A DNA stretch of 8,219 nucleotides from Anaerolineaceae bacterium UBA6086 (GCA_002436005.1 DIXG01000028.1:1-8219), one strand, 5' to 3'. Shown: positions 1 to 7,177, counted from the first letter of the stretch. Notes: a model not told the origin generated them from the letters alone. Numbers and translations are program-made.

Positions 1-26
1 AGGTCGATGGTGTGGTTGAGGTCCAT
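1..26 (-). CDS. possible 5' end of a downstream gene (partial, runs off window)
   Basis: On the minus strand an ATG at 26-24 opens a frame that stays open to the window edge, giving only MDLNHTID plus part of a codon. It lies 43 bp after the stop of the FAD oxidoreductase in the same direction, as expected for the next gene of an operon. There is no clear Shine-Dalgarno sequence (only GAAAG, further upstream than usual), and eight codons cannot identify a product. It could equally be chance. Confidence 0.25.
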
Positions 27-69
27 GGTATGTCGCGCTTTCGTTGATCAGGCTTATATGGTTCTGCGG

Positions 70-1413
70 TTAGTTTGTTCCCGTTTCATTCCAGAGGCGC
101 TTTGCCCGGTCTGCCCAGGGCTGGAAGTCAGCCGGGTCCTTTGGGTAGTCCAAATAATGGGCTTTGATTTTTCCCGCCAGTGATGAGGCTTTCATGAAGG
201 TGATCAGGCTGCGAAGTGAGAATCGCATCGTGATTACTCCCCAGATCAGTGTGAGCGCGATTTTGATTAATTTGGGCGGAGAGAAAACAATTTCGTAATT
301 TTGGTTCAACCTTTCAAAATCTTCGCTGGTAAAGATGATGCCTTTATGGAAAAGGTAGTTCACATCTTTCTGAGATAGCTCAACGGTCGCTGGGAGCTGT
401 GCCAAACTGGCGGCAAATTTCGCGCCCTGTCCGGTTTGATATCGCATGTTGTATGGCCACAACCCTTTAAGGCTGAGATCGCCCCGCTTCAGGGCTGCGT
501 CAGCCACGTCTACTGCGATGGATGCAGCGGTAAAACCTGAAGTGACTCCCTCACCAGAGAAAGGTTTGTTCTGGTTGGCTGCGTCACCGATCACCATAAA
601 GCGATTTCCAATCAAGGAAAATGGTGGACGGGTGAAAGGGATCGCACCCTGTCTGGTGCCCACCACCACACCAGGATCGCCAAAGTAGGTTTCTCGCCAT
701 TCTTTATGCTTTTGCCAGGCATGCTCAAAGCTGATGGGCTGACCGATTCCTAAAATGACATCCGTTCCATAGCTTTTATTCCAGAAGGCTTTATGATACA
801 TGTAGCCATTGCTGCCAGTTGGGTAACCTTCTGGAATCTCTGAGCGAAGTTCAAGGCAGACATAGAGACATTTTTCTGCTGGCACAGGTTGATTTTCAGC
901 GTAAAGCGAACCCGGCAATTGGGTGCGAACAGCTGATGCCAGGCCAGATGCATCGACTATCAGTTTTGCCTGAGCCTCAAATGTTTCCCCGTTTTGCTTG
1001 CCCCGGACACCCACAAGTGCATTATCCTCAATCACCGGTTCGTCAATTATGGTATTTTCGTGATAAACAGCACCTGACTGCCTGGCATAATTTTGCAATC
1101 TCTGGATAAAGAGCGGCATGTTCATCACAAAGAAAGTGCCTTTTATGGGAATTTTCACTTTAAGATCGGGAGAATAAGTGTAGTTTATCGTTTCTGTATG
1201 AATGAGTTCAGGCGGCTCTGGATAAGGAAGATCAAATTCTTCAAATCGGATCTTTTCCATGTGGAAAATTTCGATCCCTTTGCCCAGATCGCTGAGCTTT
1301 TGTTTCTCAAAAACGAGGACCTGGTAACCACGTTGTGCCATTCGCCAGGCAAAAAAGCTCCCTGCGGTTCCACCACCCACAACGATGATGTCTGCTGAAA
1401 ATGTCTTTTCCAT
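70..1413 (-). CDS. FAD-dependent oxidoreductase, geranylgeranyl reductase-like family
   Basis: A 447-residue flavoprotein of the geranylgeranyl-reductase / p-hydroxybenzoate-hydroxylase fold. The N-terminal Rossmann dinucleotide motif is GGGTAG at residues 13-18, with the ribose-binding acidic residue in VFEK (Glu36). A DASG motif lies at 154-157. The second FAD motif starts GDAANQNKPFSGEG at 276, very like the GDAAG..KP.(T/S)G.G signature of geranylgeranyl reductases. The substrate-side YxWxFP motif of archaeal prenyl reductases is at best degenerate (GYMYHKAFW from residue 203). The C-terminal region carries a hydrophobic or amphipathic stretch (about 382-397), which could associate with membrane lipid. 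The family usually reduces isoprenoid double bonds, but halogenase-like or other monooxygenase-type roles cannot be excluded. The start is well supported: GGGAGGG lies about 5 nt before the ATG. The gene diverges from the DtxR-like regulator, which might control it. Fold assignment is strong; substrate is unknown. Confidence 0.88.
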   Translation of the reverse strand: MEKTFSADIIVVGGGTAGSFFAWRMAQRGYQVLVFEKQKLSDLGKGIEIFHMEKIRFEEFDLPYPEPPELIHTETINYTYSPDLKVKIPIKGTFFVMNMPLFIQRLQNYARQSGAVYHENTIIDEPVIEDNALVGVRGKQNGETFEAQAKLIVDASGLASAVRTQLPGSLYAENQPVPAEKCLYVCLELRSEIPEGYPTGSNGYMYHKAFWNKSYGTDVILGIGQPISFEHAWQKHKEWRETYFGDPGVVVGTRQGAIPFTRPPFSLIGNRFMVIGDAANQNKPFSGEGVTSGFTAASIAVDVADAALKRGDLSLKGLWPYNMRYQTGQGAKFAASLAQLPATVELSQKDVNYLFHKGIIFTSEDFERLNQNYEIVFSPPKLIKIALTLIWGVITMRFSLRSLITFMKASSLAGKIKAHYLDYPKDPADFQPWADRAKRLWNETGTN

Positions 1414-1445
1414 ATATTCCCTCCCGGAATTGAAGCTTGAGATTA

Positions 1446-1451
1446 ATTATA
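1446..1451 (-). promoter_or_regulatory. -10 box facing the FAD oxidoreductase
   Basis: The minus strand reads a perfect TATAAT here, placing a transcript start near 1439 and a leader of about 26 nt before the ATG at 1413. No good -35 hexamer sits 16-18 bp upstream. That position instead holds GGGAT direct repeats (plus-strand sense), so an activator may be needed, or the match may be chance in an AT-rich stretch. Confidence 0.4.
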
Positions 1452-1514
1452 AAAGAAAATGCAAAATCAGGGATGGTTTTAGGGATTAATGTGTGGGTTG
1501 GGATGTCGCTATGC

Positions 1515-1542
1515 TTGACGAGGAGTATATCAATGCTAAAAT
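1515..1542 (+). promoter_or_regulatory. sigma70-type promoter of the DtxR-like regulator
   Basis: TTGACG (1515-1520), a 16-bp spacer and TAAAAT (1537-1542) form a near-consensus sigma70 promoter. The spacer end supplies TGC just before the hexamer, an extended -10 element. The predicted start is near 1549, about 25 nt before the ATG at 1574, so the leader is very short. Confidence 0.65.
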
Positions 1543-1550
1543 GAAATTAG

Positions 1551-1563
1551 CAATCTGAGATTG
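1551..1563. promoter_or_regulatory. 13-bp palindrome, candidate operator at the regulator's transcription start
   Basis: CAATC-TGA-GATTG is a perfect inverted repeat of 5-bp arms around a 3-bp centre. It lies just after the predicted transcription start and 10 bp before the ATG. A dimeric regulator bound here would block its own promoter, a common arrangement for DtxR/MntR-family autoregulation. The arms are short and do not extend, and the sequence is not a recognised MntR or DtxR box, so the operator role is inferred from position. Confidence 0.35.
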
Positions 1564-1573
1564 GACCTTGTTT

Positions 1574-2245
1574 ATGTCTGAGCAGGAAAGACCAAGCCCG
1601 ACCATTGAAGATTATTTAGGGGCGATCTATACGCTTCTGCGCGATGGCGAGCGTGTGATTGCTGCACGTCTGGTTGAATCTTTGGATGTCTCTGCGCCTA
1701 CCGTCAACGCCACCCTCAAACGGATGGTGAGGGATGGTTGGATTGTGATCAGTGCTGAAAAAGAAATTTCATTGACGGACAGCGGATACAGGATGGCGAC
1801 CAGCGTGATCCGGCGCCACATGCTCACAGAGTGGATGCTGGCGCGTGTGCTGAAGATGCCGCTCTCGGATTTACACCGCGAAGCTCATCACATCGAACAC
1901 ACTCTGTCTGCAGAGGTGGAACAGCGGTTGCTGGCAGAAATGGACGATCCTACAGTTTGCCCACATGGCAATCCACTGCCCGGCTATGAGGGCGAAGTTC
2001 GAGATTGGCTGCCCCTTTCAGAAGTCGGAGTTGGTGAAAAAGTGGTTTTACGCCGCATTCATGAATCAATCGAAGATCACTATGAACGCTTATCCTATTT
2101 GGATTCCGAAGGTCTCATGCCCGGGGCACACATCTGTGTCTTGGAGGTGATGCCGTTTAATGAGACGATCAGGATCAGGGTTGAGGATAAAACTGTTACG
2201 CTGGGTTTGAATTTGGCATCGAATATCTTTGTTTCTGTGCTGTAA
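1574..2245 (+). CDS. DtxR/MntR-family metal-dependent transcriptional regulator
   Basis: A 223-residue regulator with the three-part architecture of long DtxR/IdeR proteins, numbered from the ATG. A winged helix-turn-helix covers about 9-72, with recognition helix around SAPTVNATLKRM and a wing leading to LTDSG. A dimerisation and metal-binding helical domain covers about 73-138 and includes the family hallmark CPHGNP. A C-terminal SH3/FeoA-like domain covers about 143-223. Probable metal ligands are His82 and the EAHHIEH helix (Glu103, His105, Glu108, His109). His105 falls where DtxR has Cys102, and a Gly (EDYLG) stands where MntR has Glu11, so metal preference cannot be transferred from either prototype. 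The protein is expected to bind DNA in the cytoplasm when loaded with Mn, Fe or a similar ion. ATG 1574 is preferred over an in-frame TTG at 1568; a weak GGA precedes it. It diverges from the flavoprotein and converges on the MNIO gene. Confidence 0.9.
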   Translation: MSEQERPSPTIEDYLGAIYTLLRDGERVIAARLVESLDVSAPTVNATLKRMVRDGWIVISAEKEISLTDSGYRMATSVIRRHMLTEWMLARVLKMPLSDLHREAHHIEHTLSAEVEQRLLAEMDDPTVCPHGNPLPGYEGEVRDWLPLSEVGVGEKVVLRRIHESIEDHYERLSYLDSEGLMPGAHICVLEVMPFNETIRIRVEDKTVTLGLNLASNIFVSVL

Positions 2246-2316
2246 GCTCAGGCATGATGTGATTTCCGAGCCTTAAAAAATTTATGGGGGAATTCTTTGG
2301 GGGTGATGCAGTGAGT

Positions 2317-3102
2317 CTATCCGTGGATCATCTGAAACAGTTTGGGCACCTGGGTTTTGAGAACATCGAGCTCAGTTCGCCAAACAAAAGTGCTGCCGAC
2401 GCCCCCGTATTCCAAGGCGATGATTTCCGGCTTGCGCCAGGTGCCATTTTTTATCTCAGTTAGTGCCCAATCCAGCAAATCCCAATCCTCATCAGAAAGC
2501 GCAAAGTGATCGGTGAGCACCCCGCTGTGATCTTTAATACCAGTGATGTGAATTTCAACCAACCGATCGAGTGGGAGGGCAGTGATGTAATCGCGTACAT
2601 CCAATCCAAGTGTGTCTGCTGTGATCCTGGCATGCGCCAGATCGAGCAGGAGCATGCAGCCAGTATCCAGAATGACATCCGAGAAAATTCTGCTGTCCGC
2701 AGCGGGACGAATATGGGGGGTGGTGAGGGTGTATGGAAAATGTTCCAGAGCGACTTTGTCGGCGCCGAAGTGTGCAATCATCATTCCGACCTCGTCCCGC
2801 CATAATTGCTGAATTTTCTGCATCTCCTGGGGATTGTCGGGGTCAAGATTCCTTGGCGCGACAAGATGGGTATTCACATGAGGTGTAAAGGTTTTCTTTT
2901 TTAATGTAGCGATGCGATCAAAATCAACTGTGAGTGTTTTTCCCAAACCGACGGCTAAATCAAAGTGAATTGTGATCTCACTGAAAAGACTGGCTTCTTT
3001 GAGCATCCCATCCCAATCCGGGCATTTGATCAGGTCGATTTGGAGCAATCCCTCACTGAGCAGTTGGACTAATGGTTGAGAATAGTTTACGGCGAATTTC
3101 AT
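2317..3102 (-). CDS. divergent DUF692/UPF0276 (MNIO-superfamily) TIM-barrel protein
   Basis: A 261-residue protein resembling DUF692, the multinuclear non-heme iron-dependent oxidases (MbnB, TglH relatives), a xylose-isomerase-like TIM barrel. The best match is residues 151-188: LLLDLAHA, then a GLDVRDYITALPLDRLVEIH block that mirrors the family's LLLD.NN...LD.LPL..V.EIHLAG segment. Metal-ligand candidates appear in family order: His46 (HFDLAVGLG, like HGVGLSLG), His79, Glu120 (ALEH, like LEN), Asp154, His157, His185, an Asp/His near 198-199, and Glu231 (ALEYGG, like LIEWD). Odd points are loss of the N-terminal GLR..H motif, His157 in place of the usual Asn, and Ile189 in place of the His ending EIHLAGH. 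It starts 14 bp after the cupin stop with no clear ribosome site, so coupled translation is likely. Known relatives oxidise cysteines in ribosomal peptides, but no precursor or partner is visible here. A sugar-isomerase-like role remains possible. Family call is moderate; substrate unknown. Confidence 0.7.
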   Translation of the reverse strand: MKFAVNYSQPLVQLLSEGLLQIDLIKCPDWDGMLKEASLFSEITIHFDLAVGLGKTLTVDFDRIATLKKKTFTPHVNTHLVAPRNLDPDNPQEMQKIQQLWRDEVGMMIAHFGADKVALEHFPYTLTTPHIRPAADSRIFSDVILDTGCMLLLDLAHARITADTLGLDVRDYITALPLDRLVEIHITGIKDHSGVLTDHFALSDEDWDLLDWALTEIKNGTWRKPEIIALEYGGVGSTFVWRTELDVLKTQVPKLFQMIHG

Positions 3103-3116
3103 CGTTTAGAGGGAAC

Positions 3117-3482
3117 TCAGACAGCATCAAAGGAGTCTTCAGCATACCAGGCTGGCACACAAACAGCCAAGAAGACCAGATCTTCCCGGGTGTTATTGAA
3201 GATTTGGTGAACCTCGAAGGGTTCAATCAGCACAGCTTCTCCGGGCGCAAGCTCGAAGCGCTCTGTATCAATGACCATGGTCGCCTGACCGGAAAGGATC
3301 AGATAGGATTCTTCGGACTTTTTGTGAAAATGGGGGAGAGAAGCCTTGCCTGGCGGGATGGTGACCTCTGCCAAACTGTGACTGGTCGCGCCGGCAGCCT
3401 GACGGCCAAGGATTTCTTGAAGTACCTCACCATAGGGGTTATTGAAAATCGGGGGGAGATTGGGTTTGAGCGAAATCTTCAT
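3117..3482 (-). CDS. small single-domain cupin
   Basis: A 121-residue conserved beta-barrel (cupin_2 type). Cupin motif 1 is complete: Gly45, then His51, His53, Glu58 and Gly65 (PHFHKKSEESYLILSG). Motif 2 is PGEAVLIEPFEVHQIFN with Pro80, Gly81, Pro88, His92 and Asn96. The usual 3-His/1-Glu metal site (His51, His53, Glu58, His92) is therefore intact, and the length is normal for a stand-alone cupin. Small cupins may be metal-dependent isomerases, dioxygenases, or ligand sensors, and the sequence does not choose between them. There is no signal peptide, so it should be cytoplasmic. AGGA lies about 12 nt before the ATG. Only 14 bp separate it from the MNIO-like gene downstream, so the two are almost certainly co-transcribed and probably act together. 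Confidence 0.85.
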   Translation of the reverse strand: MKISLKPNLPPIFNNPYGEVLQEILGRQAAGATSHSLAEVTIPPGKASLPHFHKKSEESYLILSGQATMVIDTERFELAPGEAVLIEPFEVHQIFNNTREDLVFLAVCVPAWYAEDSFDAV

Positions 3483-3517
3483 GTATGTGTTTTTCCTGAT
3501 TCTGTGTAGGATCGGTC

Positions 3518-3547
3518 ATTTTATCATTTGGCACACTTCGATACCAA
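3518..3547 (-). promoter_or_regulatory. candidate promoter of the cupin-MNIO unit
   Basis: In the 70-bp gap after the ABC operon the minus strand reads TTGGTA (3547-3542), an 18-bp spacer and TAAAAT (3523-3518). The implied transcript start is near 3511, giving a leader of about 28 nt before the cupin ATG. The -35 box matches consensus at 4 of 6 positions and the -10 at 5 of 6. Read-through from the ABC genes is also possible because no terminator is visible between them. Confidence 0.4.
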
Positions 3548-3552
3548 GAGTA

Positions 3553-5376
3553 TTAGCCTTCATTGTCCGGTTCAGGTTTATTCAGGACATCATATTGGGC
3601 TTCTAATTCTTGTCTGAACTGGCAGGTATAGAGATGGTAATACTTGCTATGTTTCCGGATTAATTCTTTGTGGGTACCCATTTCCACAATCTGTCCATCC
3701 TCAATGACAAGGATTTTATCAGCCCGTTTGATGGTTGACAACCGATGTGCAATTACAAAACTGGTCCGGTTTTCCATCAAGCGTTCCATACCTCGCTGGA
3801 TGAGTGCCTCAGTTAGTGTATCCACCGAACTCGTGGCTTCGTCCATGATGAACAGCTCTGGCCTTGCCAGAATGGCGCGGGCAATGCTGATCAGTTGTTT
3901 TTGCCCAACCGAGAGCAGATTGCCGCCTTCGCCAACATCTTGTTCGTAGCCTTTTTCAAATTGGATAATGAAATCGTGTGCACCGGCAAGCTTGGCTGCC
4001 TGTTCAATTTCTGCGTCTGTTGCATTGAGTTTGCCATAGCGGATATTTTCAAGGATGGAACCAGAAAAGAGGTGAGGTGTTTGCAGCACGATCCCGATAC
4101 GCGATTGGATATCCTGAAGTTTTATATCTTCGTAATTGATCCCATTCAGATAAATTGCGCCTTTGGTGGGTTCGTAAAACCGACACAGGAGATTGACGAT
4201 AGTCGTTTTTCCCCCTCCAGTTGGGCCGACCAGCGCCACCATTTCACCCTGTTGCACCTCAAAGCTCAGATCGCGAATGACGGGGTCGTCTTCTTCGTAG
4301 GCAAAGTGTACATGATCAAATCGGATTGTGCCCGAGATTGATTCTACATCTACAGTGTTTGGACGGTTCTTGACGCCGGGTTCGGTATCAACCAGATTGA
4401 AGATGCGTTCAGCTGATGCCACGGCATTTTGGGTTTGGGCGTAAACTTGGGCAATATCTTGAATAGGCCACATGATGAAGGTGATGTAGGAGACAAATGC
4501 CTGAATACCACCAATGGTCATCGCGCCGATCTGAACCTGCATGCCACCGCGCCACAGGACAACACCTAACCCAATCGCACTGATCACCTGAACCGTTGGC
4601 AGAAACAGGGCTGAAAGCCACGCAGCTCGATAGGATGCCTGAAACATGCCCTCTGTTAATTCTGAAAACTCTTCCAGGTTATCATCCTCACGGGAGAGGG
4701 CTTTGATCACCCGAACGCCCGTGATGGATTCATTAAAAGCCCCGGTGATGCGGGAGTTCATCTTCCGTGAACGGCGGTAGTGATAGAGAATCTTGGCGCG
4801 GAAGCGGAAGGCAACCACAATTAAGATCGGCAGCATGACCAAAACAATAACAGCAAGCCTGGCGTTGATCAGGAACATGAAGATTGCGGCAGTTGAAATG
4901 TTGATCACTGCCGAGGTTACATCGAGGATGCCCCATGTCAGCAAATCAGCGAGTCGTTCGGTGTCTGAAGTAAGGCGTGCCATGATCCAACCGACGGGAG
5001 TCTGGCTGAAATATGATAGGGAGAGCTGCTGCAGGTGGTTGAACATATTCTTGCGCAGATCATAGCGCACGCGTTCTGCCAGGATCCCAACCAGGTAAAC
5101 GTAACCAAAAGAAGCAACTGCCTGAAAGAGGATCACCCCACCGTAAATGAACACAGTTCGAACAATGGCTTCACGGCTTCCTGCAATGATGCCCTCGTCA
5201 ATAATCCGTTTGCTCAGAAAGGTCGTGTATGAGTCTATGGCAGAGACTGTGGCAATGCAGAGTAAGAAGCCCAGGACCCATTTCCAATGTGGTTTGAGCA
5301 AATTACCCAGGCGGGAAATGATGCCGCCCGTTAATTTGCCATAGTCTTTTTCATCAAATTCCTCAAAGGTTGACAC
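3553..5376 (-). CDS. ABC exporter half-transporter, subunit with canonical Walker B and altered signature
   Basis: A 607-residue TMD-NBD fusion. Six predicted membrane helices lie at about 33-50, 72-97, 150-170, 173-192, 257-277 and 288-305, followed by a nucleotide-binding domain from about 350. Motifs are Walker A GPTGGGKTT (384-392), Q-loop Gln432, signature LSVGQ (488-492) instead of LSGGQ, Walker B FIMDE with catalytic Glu513, D-loop SSVD, and switch His544. Its Walker A/B pair with the intact LSGGQ of the partner subunit to form the hydrolytic site. It resembles heterodimeric multidrug or lipid exporters of the TM287/288, BmrCD and LmrCD type, and no peptidase domain is present. The GTG start, preceded by AAAGGAAA, overlaps the end of the upstream half-transporter gene by 14 nt, indicating translational coupling and equal production. 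The substrate cannot be read from the sequence. Confidence 0.93.
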   Translation of the reverse strand: MSTFEEFDEKDYGKLTGGIISRLGNLLKPHWKWVLGFLLCIATVSAIDSYTTFLSKRIIDEGIIAGSREAIVRTVFIYGGVILFQAVASFGYVYLVGILAERVRYDLRKNMFNHLQQLSLSYFSQTPVGWIMARLTSDTERLADLLTWGILDVTSAVINISTAAIFMFLINARLAVIVLVMLPILIVVAFRFRAKILYHYRRSRKMNSRITGAFNESITGVRVIKALSREDDNLEEFSELTEGMFQASYRAAWLSALFLPTVQVISAIGLGVVLWRGGMQVQIGAMTIGGIQAFVSYITFIMWPIQDIAQVYAQTQNAVASAERIFNLVDTEPGVKNRPNTVDVESISGTIRFDHVHFAYEEDDPVIRDLSFEVQQGEMVALVGPTGGGKTTIVNLLCRFYEPTKGAIYLNGINYEDIKLQDIQSRIGIVLQTPHLFSGSILENIRYGKLNATDAEIEQAAKLAGAHDFIIQFEKGYEQDVGEGGNLLSVGQKQLISIARAILARPELFIMDEATSSVDTLTEALIQRGMERLMENRTSFVIAHRLSTIKRADKILVIEDGQIVEMGTHKELIRKHSKYYHLYTCQFRQELEAQYDVLNKPEPDNEG

Positions 5377-7177
5377 TGGAAATTTCCTTTTCTAATTCAA
5401 CATCAATGCGAGTCTGGATGTCGAAGATTTCTCTGTACATGCCGGGTTCATCCATCAACTGCTGGTGGGTGCCCATTTGAACAATTCTGCCTTTATCGAA
5501 TACCAGGATCCTGTTTGCGTCCATCACGGATTGAATGCGATGGGCAATAATGAAGGTGGTGCGATCCGTCATCAGGTGCTCCAGTGCTGACCGGATTTGT
5601 GATTCGGTTTCGGTATCCACACTGGAAGTGGAATCGTCGAGGATCAGGATGCGTGGGTTCTTGAGCAGCACCCGGGCAATCGCAACACGCTGTTTTTGCC
5701 CACCCGAGAGGGTCACACCGCGTTCGCCCACCAGTGTGTCGTAGCCTTTAGGGAATTCTTCAATTACTTCGTGTATGGCTGCAAACTGTGCCGCCTGGAT
5801 GATCTCCTCCTCAGACACCTTGCGGTGGACGCCATAAGTGATGTTTTCTCGGATCGATCGAGAAAATAGGAAGGGTTCTTGTTCAACAATCCCAATTTGA
5901 GATCGCAGAAATTTGCGAGAATATTTTGTGATATCCACACCATCCAGGGTGATCACACCACTGGTTGGGTCATAAAAGCGGGGTAGGAGGTTGACCAGGG
6001 ATGTCTTGCCTGATCCAGTTGATCCTAATAGCGCGATGATATCCCCGGGATTGCAGGTGAAATTGATATTGTAGAGCACCGGGTTATCCTTTTCATATTC
6101 AAAACAGACGTCTGAAAAGATGATCTCACCCTTTACGGGGCTATCAGCCTGGTACTCGCCGTCGGTCAATGGCTCGCGCACCTGTTTTAGAATTTCGGAT
6201 ACACGGCTGTAGGACACCATTCCTGTGGAGGTTTGGACGATCAAACGACCAAGGCCCCTCATCGGCCAGATGATCAAGACCACCAGCGTGGAGAAAGCCA
6301 TGTAGGTACCGACTGTAATTTCGCCATTTAAGGCCATCAAAGCGCCGATGAAGAAAGCAGCCAGCATCTGCCCACCACAAATGATGTCGGATACAGGCCA
6401 GAAAAGGGAGCGGATCGACAACAATTTTTTGCCCAGTTTGAATTTTTGCCAGTTTTCCTGGTCGAATCGGTAGCTTTCGTAACCCTGGCGTGCAAAGGCT
6501 TTGACCACACGCACCCCAGTCAGGTTTTCTTGCAGCCGATTGCTGAGGGTGGCTTCCTGCTCCTGATATTCCTCATAGGCTTTTGATACTCTGGAAAAGA
6601 AAAAGATTGAAACACCGATGATCACCGGTACCGTGATAATCGAAATTAAAGCCAGCTTGGTGTTTAACTGGTATATTGCCAGAAAGTTAACAATGAACAT
6701 CAATGAAATTCTGCCAATTCCAATCGCCTGTTCACCGTAGAACCGTTGAATAGCATCGACATCGGAGGTTGAACGTGCAATCAGGTCACCTGTTTTTGCA
6801 TCGGCATGATAAGCATAAGGGAGCCGTTGAAGATGGTCAAAGAGGTAATTTCTGAGGCGTTGGGTCACTCGTTCCGCTGTTTTGGCAGCTAACCAGCCAG
6901 AGATAAATGAGAAGCCGCCCTGAAACAATGCCAGTCCGATGAAAATGATGATAATCAACACCAGCTGGGTGCCATATTGTGAAGGAATAATCACATCATC
7001 AATGAAACTTCGTAATACCAGGGAGATTCCTGTGCGGGATAGCGTTGAGATCGCAAGTGCAAGAATGGCACCTATATAGAGCCAGTAATAGCCTTTCATC
7101 ATTCGAAGAAGGCCCACCAGGCGGTTCTTTGTAACTGTTTTTCCAAGGTCAAGATCGTAAATAAATTTTGTGGACAC
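5363..7177 (-). CDS. ABC exporter half-transporter, subunit with degenerate Walker B
   Basis: A 604-residue TMD-NBD fusion and first gene of the exporter pair. Membrane helices are predicted at about 32-52, 70-95, 148-170, 173-195, 258-282 and 290-306. The nucleotide-binding domain has Walker A GSTGSGKTS (385-393), Q-loop Gln433, intact signature LSGGQ (490-494), Walker B LILDD and switch His546. The residue after the Walker B aspartate is Asp515 rather than the catalytic Glu, so this subunit's own site is expected to bind ATP but hydrolyse it poorly. The degenerate site is completed by the altered LSVGQ signature of the 607-residue partner, the standard arrangement of asymmetric heterodimeric exporters. 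The GTG start is supported by AGGAA about 7 nt upstream. It is the first gene after a 240-bp control region. The role is export of an unidentified compound across the cytoplasmic membrane. Confidence 0.93.
   Translation of the reverse strand: MSTKFIYDLDLGKTVTKNRLVGLLRMMKGYYWLYIGAILALAISTLSRTGISLVLRSFIDDVIIPSQYGTQLVLIIIIFIGLALFQGGFSFISGWLAAKTAERVTQRLRNYLFDHLQRLPYAYHADAKTGDLIARSTSDVDAIQRFYGEQAIGIGRISLMFIVNFLAIYQLNTKLALISIITVPVIIGVSIFFFSRVSKAYEEYQEQEATLSNRLQENLTGVRVVKAFARQGYESYRFDQENWQKFKLGKKLLSIRSLFWPVSDIICGGQMLAAFFIGALMALNGEITVGTYMAFSTLVVLIIWPMRGLGRLIVQTSTGMVSYSRVSEILKQVREPLTDGEYQADSPVKGEIIFSDVCFEYEKDNPVLYNINFTCNPGDIIALLGSTGSGKTSLVNLLPRFYDPTSGVITLDGVDITKYSRKFLRSQIGIVEQEPFLFSRSIRENITYGVHRKVSEEEIIQAAQFAAIHEVIEEFPKGYDTLVGERGVTLSGGQKQRVAIARVLLKNPRILILDDSTSSVDTETESQIRSALEHLMTDRTTFIIAHRIQSVMDANRILVFDKGRIVQMGTHQQLMDEPGMYREIFDIQTRIDVELEKEISSVNL

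Noticed and set aside
2246..2280. Weak inverted repeat (GCTC...GAGC and AGGC...GCCT) between the convergent regulator and MNIO genes, considered as a terminator.
   Set aside because: The stems are 4 bp and mutually exclusive, and no T-tract follows on the correct side in either direction.
3072..3509. Plus-strand 145-residue open frame across the cupin.
   Set aside because: It is antisense to a cupin with complete motifs, and the translation shows no recognisable domain.
3895..4341. Plus-strand 148-residue open frame inside the ABC transporter gene.
   Set aside because: It lies wholly antisense to the conserved nucleotide-binding domain and its translation resembles no family; it is a shadow.
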